Assembly: GCA_016840385.1 (NCBI GenBank)
Contig: JAEOSL010000018.1
Span: 1 to 38,457 of the forward strand
Length of the DNA: 38,457 nt
Reading direction: 5' to 3'
Source: Candidatus Thorarchaeota archaeon
GTDB taxonomy: Archaea; Asgardarchaeota; Thorarchaeia; Thorarchaeales; Thorarchaeaceae
Within the stretch, counting starts at the first letter, position 1; each line of letters starts with the position of its first letter. Of the stretch, positions 25,897 through 34,420 are shown piece by piece. The notes beneath the pieces were generated by a model that saw only the letters and a program-made list of their open reading frames with translations, had not been told where the DNA came from and made no database searches. The translations under genes were made by a program, and so were the position numbers.

Positions 25897-26544
25897 ATGA
25901 GCTGTTGCCAATGTCAAGGCATTGAGTCCAAGTTCGATCAGAAGAGAGCAGCTAGGGAACTCAAACAGTATCGTAAAGCAGGTCCATCCAAGAACACTAA
26001 CATGTTGATTGATGCGCTCAAAGAAGAAGACATCTCCGGAATGACACACCTAGACATTGGAGGTGGAGTGGGGACCATTCAGCATGAACTTCTGAAGGCG
26101 GGTGTGAGCAGCTGTTTCAATGTGGAAGCCTCATTGGCATATGTCAAAGCTGTAAAAGAAGAAGCAACCCGTCAAGGACACGCAGACAGTATAAGTCATC
26201 TACATGGCAACTTCATTGACCTTGCCAAGGACGTCCCTCAACGGGATATTGTTACGTTGGATCGGGTCATCTGTTGCTACCACGATGTGAGTGCTCTTGT
26301 TGGTCTTTCTTCAGAACGAGCGGAAAGAATGTACGGTGTTGTGTATCCCCGAAACACATGGTGGACAAGGATTCTCTGTGCCCTCGCGAATCTCCAATTT
26401 CGAATTCAACGAAATCCGTTTCGAACTTTCATCCACCCAACTGAGGTAGTTGAAGAGATTGTTCGTTCCAAGGGCTTTGTGCGGCGGTTCTTCCATGAGG
26501 CGCGTCAGTGGCAGGTTGTTGTTTACGAGCGCGTTCATCCATAG
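25897..26544 (+). CDS. SAM-dependent methyltransferase with N-terminal CCxC motif
   Basis: A 215-residue protein. The N-terminus has C3-C4-x-C6 followed by a charged helix (FDQKRAARELKQYRKAGP). A Rossmann methyltransferase fold follows, with SAM motif I HLDIGGGVGT (51-60) and a later LDRVICCYHD box. I recognise the pattern as a conserved bacterial and archaeal family with an N-terminal cysteine cluster and WW/PFRTF(I/V)HP boxes. Its substrate is not established to my knowledge. GTGAGGG lies about 10 bases before the ATG. It is probably co-transcribed with the OsmC gene and is convergent with the next gene. Confidence 0.8.
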   Translation: MSCCQCQGIESKFDQKRAARELKQYRKAGPSKNTNMLIDALKEEDISGMTHLDIGGGVGTIQHELLKAGVSSCFNVEASLAYVKAVKEEATRQGHADSISHLHGNFIDLAKDVPQRDIVTLDRVICCYHDVSALVGLSSERAERMYGVVYPRNTWWTRILCALANLQFRIQRNPFRTFIHPTEVVEEIVRSKGFVRRFFHEARQWQVVVYERVHP

Positions 26545-26548
26545 TGGA

Positions 26549-27043
26549 CTATTCCTCCCAAATGAATGTGTGATTACATTGGTCATGACCTTCCATCAAT
26601 GTCTTTGAACGTTCCAGTCTGAGATTTGGATTCATAGTCTGAATGAAGACGTGATCCACATCACACCCAATGATCTTACCAAGGTCCTCAGCACCAAGAT
26701 CTCGAAATGTTTTCGCAAAAAGACATTCTGAATACTTGCATTGAAGCTCTGTTTTTGTTTCATGTGGAAACTCGACTGTCACGAGGTTAGAGAATTGGTC
26801 CCCATACGAAACAGTCTTCCAGTAGTCTTTGAACTCTTCGAAGTTCGCTGCTCGTTGGTCTCCTACTGAATTGATGCTTGAACGCTCACTCCATGTTCTC
26901 AACGCAGCTGTAAGCTGTTCTTCGGGAACTGTTTTTTCCAATTCCCTGTAGAATTCAACAACTCTCGAATACACATTCTGATAATAGCGTTCGTATGTGG
27001 TTTCAAGTTTATTTTGGAATTTGTGTGTTTGCTCATCTGTCAT
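26549..27043 (-). CDS. L-2-amino-thiazoline-4-carboxylate-hydrolase-like protein
   Basis: A 164-residue soluble protein. The C-terminal half has the pattern of this family: CKYSECLFAKTFRDLGAEDLG, then CDVDHVFIQTMNPNLRLER, then TLMEGHDQCNHTF, where the final Gly-x3-Cys-x-His box is typical. The known member opens the thiazoline ring to make cysteine; many relatives have unknown substrates. ATG 27043 is preferred because a TATA element at 27104-27115 places transcription start near 27085. An in-frame TTG at 27103 would lie at or before that point. It ends 4 bases from the convergent methyltransferase gene. Confidence 0.6.
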   Translation of the reverse strand: MTDEQTHKFQNKLETTYERYYQNVYSRVVEFYRELEKTVPEEQLTAALRTWSERSSINSVGDQRAANFEEFKDYWKTVSYGDQFSNLVTVEFPHETKTELQCKYSECLFAKTFRDLGAEDLGKIIGCDVDHVFIQTMNPNLRLERSKTLMEGHDQCNHTFIWEE

Positions 27044-27103
27044 GAAAATATCTTCAGCTTCTATATAATAAACTGAATCGGACGACGCAAGATTTAGCTT
27101 CAA

Positions 27104-27115
27104 GTATAATATAAT
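27104..27115 (-). promoter_or_regulatory. TATA element for the thiazoline-hydrolase-like gene
   Basis: Minus-strand CATTATATTATA is a strong TATA-like block about 60-70 bases before ATG 27043. The divergent aldo/keto reductase gene also starts within 100 bases, and AAAATTTATTACG at about 27151-27163 may be its own TATA box. Confidence 0.4.
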
Positions 27116-27211
27116 GTTGAATTATCCGTAATTATTCTTTAGTACTTGAGTTGCAAAATTTATTACGAGACCTCTCTTCGTTTCATAGAGAACATTAAGG
27201 AACGGAATTCT

Positions 27212-28282
27212 ATGAAGACAATGCGATTAGGAAAAACTGAACTCGATGTGTCCAGAGTAGGTATTGGTGGAATTCCAATTCTCAGGATGGATGAGGCAGA
27301 TGCTATCGATATCATAAGATATGCAGCTGATTTAGGAATCACTTTCTTTGACACTGCGAATGGTTATACAAGCTCAAAGACTACTAGCGAAGAGATAATT
27401 GGAAAAGGAGTAGCCGATCGAAGAGAGAAGGTTGTCATAGCTACAAAGACGGCGGTTCGAACCCAAAAGGGCGCATTGAAACATCTAGAGTTGAGTTTGA
27501 AACGACTGGCAACCGACTACATCGATATATGGCAATTTCATGGTGTAAACAACGATAAGGCGTACAAGAGGATTATGGCAAAGGATGGTGCAATGGCGAC
27601 TGCAAAGGAAGCACTTGAAACAGGAGCCATTCGTCATATCGGTTTTAGCAGTCATTCAATAGATACAGCTCTCAAGATGGTGGAGTCGGGTAAGTTCGAA
27701 ACTGTTCAATTTCCTATTAACTTCGTGAATAACGAAGCGGTGGATGAATTGGTTCCTTTAACAGAGAAATTGGATGTGGGCTTCATCGGTATGAAACCTT
27801 TTGCCGGTGGAAACCTGCGCCATGCTGACTTAGCAATAAAGTATCTACTTCAATTCGATAATGTTCTTCCAGATCCTGGTGTACAGAGATTTCAAGAATT
27901 GATACAAATTGTAGACATTGTCGAAGGCTCGTGGGATCTCACACCTTATGATGAAAAACGTATCAAAGAGAAGAGAGATGAATTAGGAACTAGGTTCTGT
28001 CGATGGTGTGAGTATTGCATGCCTTGTCCCAATGGTGTGACAATATCTTGGGTTATGAATGCACAGCTGGTTCCTAGCTACGGTGATAGATATTACAATA
28101 ACACAGCCAAAGCAATAGAAACCGCCAAGAACTGCGTTCAGTGCGGAGAATGTGAAACGAAGTGTCCATATGAACTTCCAATCATGGAAACACTTGCAGA
28201 GAATGTCGAGTACTTTGGAAAACTTGAACCACCAATGAGTTATTCTAGTGAACCTACTGAAACAACTGAAACTCCCGAGTGA
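27212..28282 (+). CDS. Aldo/keto reductase with C-terminal 4Fe-4S domain
   Basis: A 356-residue cytosolic oxidoreductase. The aldo/keto reductase barrel has the catalytic tetrad D47, Y52, K79 and H110. The C-terminus has C263-x2-C266-x2-C269-x2-C272-P and C308-x2-C311-x2-C314-x3-C318-P, which could hold two 4Fe-4S clusters. This combination is a known family in anaerobes, with unknown substrates. ATG 27212 has AAGGAA about 8 bases upstream; the upstream in-frame TTG at 27146 is rejected. It ends with a short Thr/Glu tail. Confidence 0.88.
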   Translation: MKTMRLGKTELDVSRVGIGGIPILRMDEADAIDIIRYAADLGITFFDTANGYTSSKTTSEEIIGKGVADRREKVVIATKTAVRTQKGALKHLELSLKRLATDYIDIWQFHGVNNDKAYKRIMAKDGAMATAKEALETGAIRHIGFSSHSIDTALKMVESGKFETVQFPINFVNNEAVDELVPLTEKLDVGFIGMKPFAGGNLRHADLAIKYLLQFDNVLPDPGVQRFQELIQIVDIVEGSWDLTPYDEKRIKEKRDELGTRFCRWCEYCMPCPNGVTISWVMNAQLVPSYGDRYYNNTAKAIETAKNCVQCGECETKCPYELPIMETLAENVEYFGKLEPPMSYSSEPTETTETPE

Positions 28283-28660
28283 TTACATATAGCTTCTACT
28301 TGTTCGAATCTCCAAGTCCTTTGAACAGAAGGAACATCGGGCCTCTTCATCACCAATCCATTCCAAGCTTCGGATTGAGATTTCATTCTGACATTCAGGG
28401 CATTGTAGAGGTATCTGGATAACTTGCCACTGTTTCTGTTTAGCAATCTGTTTGTATGATGTTTGGTATGAAGTTGCATATGCCCAAACTATTACACCTG
28501 GACCGAATGAGATGAGAAGAATAGCAACCACTAGTGCAGATATCCACAAGTATAGCTGTTCAATAAAATCTCCATAGATCAAAATTTGGAAGTAGTACCA
28601 GAAAGCGTACACTCCAATGAGAATCATCAAAATGCCAATTATGAATGGTACTCTTCTCAT
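28283..28660 (-). CDS. Small membrane protein with a zinc-ribbon tail
   Basis: A 125-residue protein with two membrane helices (about 5-27 and 35-62). A cytosolic zinc-ribbon-like domain follows, with CPEC near 87-90 and CSFC near 108-111. GGGAGAG lies about 6 bases before ATG 28660; an in-frame GTG at 28675 is the other option. The gene starts 16 bases after the amidohydrolase stop, so the two are probably co-transcribed. Function unknown; zinc binding is inferred from the paired CxxC motifs. Confidence 0.6.
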   Translation of the reverse strand: MRRVPFIIGILMILIGVYAFWYYFQILIYGDFIEQLYLWISALVVAILLISFGPGVIVWAYATSYQTSYKQIAKQKQWQVIQIPLQCPECQNEISIRSLEWIGDEEARCSFCSKDLEIRTSRSYM

Positions 28661-28676
28661 CTTACACTCTCCCACT

Positions 28677-29861
28677 TCATTTCAGAGACACATTACTTCC
28701 GTTGATGAATACCTGGTCAACCTTACTGTAGAAATCAAAGGGGTCTCCTGACCAGATGACAATGTCTGCATCTTTACCAGACTCCAATGAGCCAACTAAG
28801 TCATCGATCCTTAACGCCTCAGCAGGATTTATGGTTACACATTTGAGAGCATCTTCTCTACTCATTCCTTCCTTGATTACATTCATCGGGAGAATGGGGA
28901 AGTAGTTCATAGGAGTGAGGGAGTCAGTCTGCAAACATACTTTGACACCTGCCTTGTTCAAATCTACGGCGGTTTTGAATCCTCTTTCACGAGTTTCAGG
29001 TTTACTTGTCCACATGATTGTAGGTCCAATGACTGCGGGAAACTTGGACTTGGCAACTAGTTTTAGAATCTTGTGCCCTTCAGTGCAGTGGATGAGGACC
29101 ACATCAATATCGAATTCTTTAGCAATTCTAATCACGGTAGCAATATCGTCTGCTCGATGTGCATGAGCATGGATTGGGATTTCTCGATTGATTACCTTGA
29201 TCAGAGTTTCGAGACCTAGGTCTCTCTTTGGTGGATTCGGAGGAGTTTCAGCTTTCTTCTTTGCTTCTTCTGCTTTATCTAGATAAGCTTGTAGTTCTCT
29301 CTTGTGATTTATTGCGTCAACAAGGGCTTTCCTCAGAAGCGAAGCAACTCCCATTCTTGTTGATGGTGTTCTCTTCTCAGCACCATGCACACGTTTTGGA
29401 TTCTCACCAAAGGCAACTTTCAATCCTGATGGTGCCTTTACAATCATCTCATCAACAACAGCGGCTCCCGTTGGTTTGATTACAAAAGCCTCTCCTGAAA
29501 TTACATTACCAGAACCTGGTCCAGTATTAATGCAAGTAACTCCACCTATCAAGACCTCTTTCAATGAAGGCTCGTCTGGATTGAATGAGTCAATACCTCT
29601 CATTTCTGGAGTTACAGGTTTTGTCATCTCATTGCCATCAGCTCCCGCCCAACCTATTGAACCGTCAAAGAGACCCTGATGGGTATGTGCATCTATGAAT
29701 CCAGGAACTACAAACTTTCCTTCTGCATCGATAGTCTTCGTTCCTTTTGGAATAACAACGGTCTTACCAATTTCTTTGATTTTCTTGTCAAATAGAATTG
29801 TACCGCCTTTGATGAGTCCATTAACTGGACAGAAAATTGTTGCATTGATGATTGCTTTCAC
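28677..29861 (-). CDS. Metal-dependent amidohydrolase (imidazolonepropionase-like)
   Basis: A 394-residue TIM-barrel hydrolase. The metal box is H59-x-H61 in PGFIDAHTH. Further metal-site candidates are HAHAHRADD (near 232-240), IHCTEGH (near 257-263) and a late TDS (D near 321). A C-terminal beta-sandwich end, SGKDADIVIWSGDPFD, is typical. An unusual Lys/Glu/Pro-rich linker (near 195-215) interrupts the barrel. The start is GTG with CGGAGGA about 11 bases upstream. Related enzymes hydrolyse cyclic amides, dipeptides or N-acyl groups; the substrate is not known here. No signal peptide. Confidence 0.85.
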   Translation of the reverse strand: MKAIINATIFCPVNGLIKGGTILFDKKIKEIGKTVVIPKGTKTIDAEGKFVVPGFIDAHTHQGLFDGSIGWAGADGNEMTKPVTPEMRGIDSFNPDEPSLKEVLIGGVTCINTGPGSGNVISGEAFVIKPTGAAVVDEMIVKAPSGLKVAFGENPKRVHGAEKRTPSTRMGVASLLRKALVDAINHKRELQAYLDKAEEAKKKAETPPNPPKRDLGLETLIKVINREIPIHAHAHRADDIATVIRIAKEFDIDVVLIHCTEGHKILKLVAKSKFPAVIGPTIMWTSKPETRERGFKTAVDLNKAGVKVCLQTDSLTPMNYFPILPMNVIKEGMSREDALKCVTINPAEALRIDDLVGSLESGKDADIVIWSGDPFDFYSKVDQVFINGSNVSLK

Positions 29862-29931
29862 TTGTTATTATCCTCCGATAATGCGATGAGCATCTTCGGT
29901 AAAAGAAAAGTGTTCTCATACAAATGATTAC

Positions 29932-30906
29932 TCACTCAGATTGAATTTCACGGATATGCGCAGACCAGCCTGCAACACGTGCTAACGCAAAGAGTGTAGT
30001 ATTGAACTCTGGTGAGAATCCAAATGTTGCATATGTTGCAGCATTGTATAGATCTACGTTAGGATGTGCCTGAATACCTTTGAGTTCTGAAAGAAGTCTA
30101 CTTCCCTCATGTGTAACTCTTTCAATTACTTCGATAAACCATTGATTGTCTGTGCCAGTTGCTCGACGATGAAGCATCTCTTTCAAGAACAAAGCACGTG
30201 GATCAAAACCCCGATACATACGATGACCCATCCCGAAGATCTTGTTTCCATCTTCGATCCGCTGTCTAAGATAATTGGTAACATCTTCATGGTTTCTGAT
30301 TTCTTTGAACATTCTAACTGCTTCAGTTCCTGCTCCATGATGGAGAACACCAACATGTTCAGTTAGAGCTGCGGTCAAGCTCTTCGAAATGGACTTGCCT
30401 TCTGAGATAGCAGTGCTTAATCCAGTGAGTGAAGGATTGTCTGGATCATCCATATGGAGAATCAGACATGATTGAAAATCACTGATGTCTTGTTCGGATG
30501 ATTTCTTTCCTGTAGTCATCCAGAGGAGATTTGCTGCATGATACAAGTATGGATCTTGGGACCTCATTTCAACTCCAGTAGATTTAGTTAGTGATGAAGC
30601 TGTGACGATTGCTGATAGTGACACAAATGCAAGAAATGCATCTTCCAAGTTCAATGAATTTTCTGAAATGATTGAATCCATTTTACGGGTAAGCGACTGG
30701 AGTGATTCCATATCCTTAGAGTAGAGGTTTCTAAATGAAATCATCTTACTTCTAGTTACTCTACGTTGTTTTGAAGTTGGAAGTGAACCGTGCAAGAGCA
30801 GGTAGAATACTGACTCATAATCTAATTCTCTTACTAACTTGACTACGTTGATTCCTCTAAAAAAAAGCTGATTTGTCGAAGAGTCAATTCTACTTATCGG
30901 CTCCAT
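29932..30906 (-). CDS. Short citrate-synthase-like protein
   Basis: A 324-residue protein of the citrate synthase fold. The catalytic residues are recognisable: H189 in LHHGAG (family LHGGAN), H228 in GMGHRMY and D285 in NVDLYNA. Two features differ. The LHGGANE box has His and Gly substitutions, and the protein stops at AHIREIQSE without the usual RPxxxYxG tail that supplies an arginine. ATG 30906 is chosen (GGAG 13 bases upstream); an in-frame TTG 12 bases earlier is also possible. It could be a citrate or methylcitrate synthase, a citryl-CoA lyase-like enzyme, or a paralogue with another role. It lies downstream of GAPDH past a terminator, so it is probably transcribed separately. Confidence 0.72.
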   Translation of the reverse strand: MEPISRIDSSTNQLFFRGINVVKLVRELDYESVFYLLLHGSLPTSKQRRVTRSKMISFRNLYSKDMESLQSLTRKMDSIISENSLNLEDAFLAFVSLSAIVTASSLTKSTGVEMRSQDPYLYHAANLLWMTTGKKSSEQDISDFQSCLILHMDDPDNPSLTGLSTAISEGKSISKSLTAALTEHVGVLHHGAGTEAVRMFKEIRNHEDVTNYLRQRIEDGNKIFGMGHRMYRGFDPRALFLKEMLHRRATGTDNQWFIEVIERVTHEGSRLLSELKGIQAHPNVDLYNAATYATFGFSPEFNTTLFALARVAGWSAHIREIQSE

Positions 30907-30930
30907 GGATATTATCAATCTCCAGCAGTA

Positions 30931-30963
30931 AAAGAAAGAAGAGTTCCCCCTCAGAGGGAACTC
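30931..30963 (-). terminator. Hairpin terminator after GAPDH
   Basis: On the minus strand GAGTTCCC (30963-30956) pairs exactly with GGGAACTC (30948-30941) around a 7-base loop, followed by TTCTTTCTTTT. It lies 16 bases past the GAPDH stop at 30979. Confidence 0.75.
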
Positions 30964-30978
30964 AGTTCTTATTTCAAA

Positions 30979-31983
30979 TCACATTCTCTTTGCAACGAAT
31001 GCTGCAAGGTCGCCCATTCTTGTAGCATAACCCTGCTCATTGTCGTACCAGCCTAGAACCTTCACCATATTTCCCATTACTGTTGTAAAAGCAGAATCAA
31101 AACTGCACGAATGGGGGTCACCAATGAAGTCCGAAGAAACCAGTGGTTCATCTATGTATTGAAGATATGGAGCAAGACTACCGCTTTCTGCTGCTTTCTT
31201 GAAGGCTGCATTTACGGAATCTTCAGTGGCTTCTTTCTCAACAACTACGTTGAGATCTACAACTGACGCATCCATGACTGGAACTCGCATTGCCATTCCA
31301 TCTAACTTACCTTTTGCCTTAGGATAGACAAGACCAATTGCTTTTGCCGCTCCAGTTGTGGTTGGGATAATGTTCCAACAAGCTGCACGAGCTCTTCTCA
31401 GATCACTGTGGGGCATATCGAGCATCCGCTGATCGTTAGTCACTGCATGAATTGTCGTCATGAGACCTTTCTCAAGACCAAAGGATTCATCCATTACCTT
31501 GACTAGTGGTGCTAAACAGTTGGTAGTGCATGATGCATTTGAGATTACATGATGACTATCCGGATCATATCCTTCATCATTCACACCCAAGACAACTGTA
31601 AACATCTCACCTTTACCTGGAGCACTCAGTAGAACTTTCTTCGCTCCTGCTGTGATGTGTTTCTCAGCGTCCTCTCTCTTTCGGAAGAAACCTGTTGATT
31701 CAACAACAATGTCAACTCCTAATTCTTTCCAAGGAAGCTTTGCAGGGTCTCTCTCTGAAAGCACCTTGATTTCATCACCATTCACAGTAATTTTGCCTTG
31801 TCCTGTTTCAACAGTACCATCAAAGCGACCCATCACTGTATCGTAGCGCAAAAGATGGCCAAGGGTCTTTTCATCAGTGAGATCGTTTGCAGCAACAATA
31901 TCAAAATCCTTGTTGCCTTGAACTGCTCTCAAGAATCCTCTGCCAATCCTTCCAAATCCGTTTATTCCAACACGAACTACCAT
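30979..31983 (-). CDS. gap: Glyceraldehyde-3-phosphate dehydrogenase, bacterial (class I) type
   Basis: A 334-residue glycolytic/gluconeogenic enzyme. The N-terminal Rossmann motif is GINGFGRIGR (6-15), with D34 in AANDLTD pointing to NAD rather than NADP. The catalytic box SNASCTTNC places C152, and H179 in TTIHAVTND is its partner. This is the classical bacterial/eukaryotic class I form; most archaea have the distinct class II enzyme. ATG 31983 is used (MVVRVGINGFG); the in-frame GTG 12 bases upstream is unlikely. A TATA-like element lies upstream and a terminator downstream, so it seems to be a single-gene unit. Confidence 0.95.
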   Translation of the reverse strand: MVVRVGINGFGRIGRGFLRAVQGNKDFDIVAANDLTDEKTLGHLLRYDTVMGRFDGTVETGQGKITVNGDEIKVLSERDPAKLPWKELGVDIVVESTGFFRKREDAEKHITAGAKKVLLSAPGKGEMFTVVLGVNDEGYDPDSHHVISNASCTTNCLAPLVKVMDESFGLEKGLMTTIHAVTNDQRMLDMPHSDLRRARAACWNIIPTTTGAAKAIGLVYPKAKGKLDGMAMRVPVMDASVVDLNVVVEKEATEDSVNAAFKKAAESGSLAPYLQYIDEPLVSSDFIGDPHSCSFDSAFTTVMGNMVKVLGWYDNEQGYATRMGDLAAFVAKRM

Positions 31984-32029
31984 GAGAATGCACACTCTCG
32001 TATCTGGTATGACTACATTCCGAGAATCG

Positions 32030-32046
32030 TTTGTTATATTCCTTGT
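32030..32046 (-). promoter_or_regulatory. TATA-like promoter for GAPDH
   Basis: Minus-strand AAGGAATATAACAAA lies about 53 bases before ATG 31983, in the 77-base gap after the MFS gene. This would give a leader of about 20-25 bases. Confidence 0.35.
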
Positions 32047-32060
32047 GTCTGTTACACCGT

Positions 32061-33287
32061 TTATTTTTCGGACATCATTCTAGTTCGTTCATACTGTCTC
32101 ATGCCATGAATATAGATTGGAATTAATATGAATCCTGAGAGACCTACCAGAATGAATGGTGCAGTAGGATCTAGAAAATCCCAGAGGAGACCCCCGACTA
32201 GTGGTGCTGAGAATCGAGAAAAGCCCATAGCTGCCTCAAACATTCCAAATCCTTCACTTGCTCTCCCTTCATATGCAGAACCAAAAACCGATGACATCAC
32301 TGTGTATGCCATTATACCTGTTACACTTCCAATACTGAATAGAATGGCGATTGAAAGAAGATTGTACGGGAAGGGAAGAAGACTCGGCATGAATACTAGC
32401 GCAAGTGTACTAATAGCTCCAATGAGCACTGCTGCTGAAACGATGACTATCTTGTTCTTGTTATCAGCAATTCTTCCTAACTGCCCTCCAAACATTCCAG
32501 ATAATATTCCCCCAGGCAAATAGATGAGTGCTATAGTAGTTAGATCGGATGTGAACATTTCAATGATATAGAGTTCAACAAAAGGTGAAAGAAGCGCACT
32601 GATGAACGTATCAATTGCAGCTGCAAGAACCAATGCTGCAATTCCCAAGCTGATTAGACTTTTAGATCCAATAGAAGTTATCTGGCTCTTGATGGTTTCT
32701 AAGGGAGGTCTGTTGGTGATTACGATTAAACCACCAATGAGATTCATTACAGCAAAGAACAGAAAGACAAGGACTATTCCAGAGTCAAAAGAAAATATTA
32801 TCGTGAAGCCAATGAAAGCACCAACCACACTTCCCTTACCGTTTGCAGCCGATCGTTTTCCAAATGCCTCAGCTCTATTCTCATGCAGTACACGTTCGGA
32901 GATTTCTGCATCGCTTCCGACCTTGTAAAATGCCGCTCCGAGACCCCAGAGAAGGCTATTGAAAATTAGGATGTACTTGTCACCCATTACGATAGAAATT
33001 GCCATACCTGTATATGCAATAGCTCTCACCAACGAACCAATGAAGATTGAGCTTCGTCGACGACCTCTCTTTGCAATTTTCCCAACAACAGGTGAAAAGA
33101 TTGCTAGGCCTAGAGTTAGTAAGGAAAAGATCAAAGCAACCTCTGTAGCAGTTGCTCCCATACTCCCATAGGCTATTATTGGAATCAGGAAGCTCACGAC
33201 AAAGAATCCTAGGCTGCAGAAGAAAGCTGAATTGTAGACTGAAGTGAGGGCTTTCCAATCACTACTCTGTGGCGCATCTTCGATCAT
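32061..33287 (-). CDS. Major facilitator superfamily transporter
   Basis: A 408-residue, 12-helix secondary transporter. The MFS loop after helix 2 reads GKIAKRGRRRSS (near 68-79), and a weaker second-half copy is GQLGRIADNKNK. AGGAGA lies 4 bases before the ATG. It is only distantly similar to the MFS protein at 22063-23331. It precedes GAPDH on the same strand, but the TATA element between them argues for separate units. Substrate unknown. Confidence 0.82.
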   Translation of the reverse strand: MIEDAPQSSDWKALTSVYNSAFFCSLGFFVVSFLIPIIAYGSMGATATEVALIFSLLTLGLAIFSPVVGKIAKRGRRRSSIFIGSLVRAIAYTGMAISIVMGDKYILIFNSLLWGLGAAFYKVGSDAEISERVLHENRAEAFGKRSAANGKGSVVGAFIGFTIIFSFDSGIVLVFLFFAVMNLIGGLIVITNRPPLETIKSQITSIGSKSLISLGIAALVLAAAIDTFISALLSPFVELYIIEMFTSDLTTIALIYLPGGILSGMFGGQLGRIADNKNKIVIVSAAVLIGAISTLALVFMPSLLPFPYNLLSIAILFSIGSVTGIMAYTVMSSVFGSAYEGRASEGFGMFEAAMGFSRFSAPLVGGLLWDFLDPTAPFILVGLSGFILIPIYIHGMRQYERTRMMSEK

Positions 33288-33436
33288 CGTTCTCCTGTTA
33301 AAAAAAACCTGAGTGCTGATAAGCCTGTATCTCAGAGTATTTGTCAGATATTCTGTTGCCTTGGCAATCTGACTTCTAAAAAGAAGAAGATACTGGAAGT
33401 CTCCGTACGAAATTCGCAGCAGACTCCAGCTTTATT

Positions 33437-34420
33437 CTAATCAAACCAACATGCAACGAAGTGCCCATCTGCAACTTCTTGCAACTGTGGTTCATCTGGT
33501 TTGCATTGAGCTCCAAATTCCTGACATCTCGGCTTGAATCGGCAGCCTGGCGGTAAGTCGATGGGTGTTGGAGTTTCTCCAGGTAGCATGATTCGTTCTC
33601 TTTCGATGGTTGGATCTGGAATTGGAATATTCGAAACCAATGCTTTGGTGTAGGGATGTTGAGGTGACTGAATAACATCTTCCATGGGTCCCATCTCTGC
33701 AATCCTTCCCAGATACATTATGATCAGATAATCACCAACGTATCTAGCCTGGGCCAGATCATGAGTGATGAAGATGTATGTCAGGTCTTTCTCCTTCTGC
33801 AAATCCGTCATGAGGTTCATGACCTCAGTTCGAATACTAGCATCCAGCATTGAAACCGGTTCGTCAGCGATGATCAACTCGGGTTTCAGAATGAGTGATC
33901 GCGCAATCGCAATCCTTTGAAGCTGACCTCCAGACAACTCATGTGTATATCTTGTTGCAAAGTCTTCTGCTGGGACAAGTCTAACATCTTCAAGAGCAGA
34001 TATTACCTTGTCGTGGAGAACCTCATCACTTTCCTCAAGCTTGTGGATGTTCAATCCTTCACCAACTAGGTCTATCACAGTATGCCTTGGATCAAGCACT
34101 TCGAATGGGTTCTGGAAGATAATCTGCATTTTCAATCGCAACTCATTGAGTTCGAGTCGATTCATTTCAAAGATATTTTCGTCCTTGAAATAGGCAGCAC
34201 CTCCAGATGGTTTGATAAGACGAAGTATTGTACGGGCAAGGGTTGTCTTTCCACATCCTGATTCACCAGCAATAGCGATTGATGCGCCTTTCTCAATGTT
34301 AAAGCTAACATTGTCGACCGCTTTCACATATTTTTGTCCCCCTCTGAAGGAAAACAGACCACTTCTAACTGGGAACCACTTTCTGACTTCTTCTACTCTG
34401 AGAATTGGTTCTGATGCCAT
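33437..34420 (-). CDS. oppF: Oligopeptide ABC transporter ATPase, OppF type (second system)
   Basis: A 327-residue ATPase. Walker A is GESGCGKT (52-59). The signature is LSGGQ in ELSGGQLQR, Walker B is IIADEPVSMLD, and the switch His is in FITHD. The C-terminal PPGCRFKPRC region has the four-cysteine pattern. Its ATG overlaps the stop codon of the upstream OppD gene by one base (TAATG), so it is translationally coupled. Last gene of the second Opp operon; bases 33288-33436 past it show T-rich tracts on the minus strand but no clear hairpin. Confidence 0.92.
   Translation of the reverse strand: MASEPILRVEEVRKWFPVRSGLFSFRGGQKYVKAVDNVSFNIEKGASIAIAGESGCGKTTLARTILRLIKPSGGAAYFKDENIFEMNRLELNELRLKMQIIFQNPFEVLDPRHTVIDLVGEGLNIHKLEESDEVLHDKVISALEDVRLVPAEDFATRYTHELSGGQLQRIAIARSLILKPELIIADEPVSMLDASIRTEVMNLMTDLQKEKDLTYIFITHDLAQARYVGDYLIIMYLGRIAEMGPMEDVIQSPQHPYTKALVSNIPIPDPTIERERIMLPGETPTPIDLPPGCRFKPRCQEFGAQCKPDEPQLQEVADGHFVACWFD

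Noticed and set aside
31798..32109. 103-codon plus-strand ORF opposite the GAPDH start
   Set aside because: It spans the antisense of GAPDH, its promoter and the MFS 3' end, with Cys/Tyr/Ile-rich content typical of non-coding frames.
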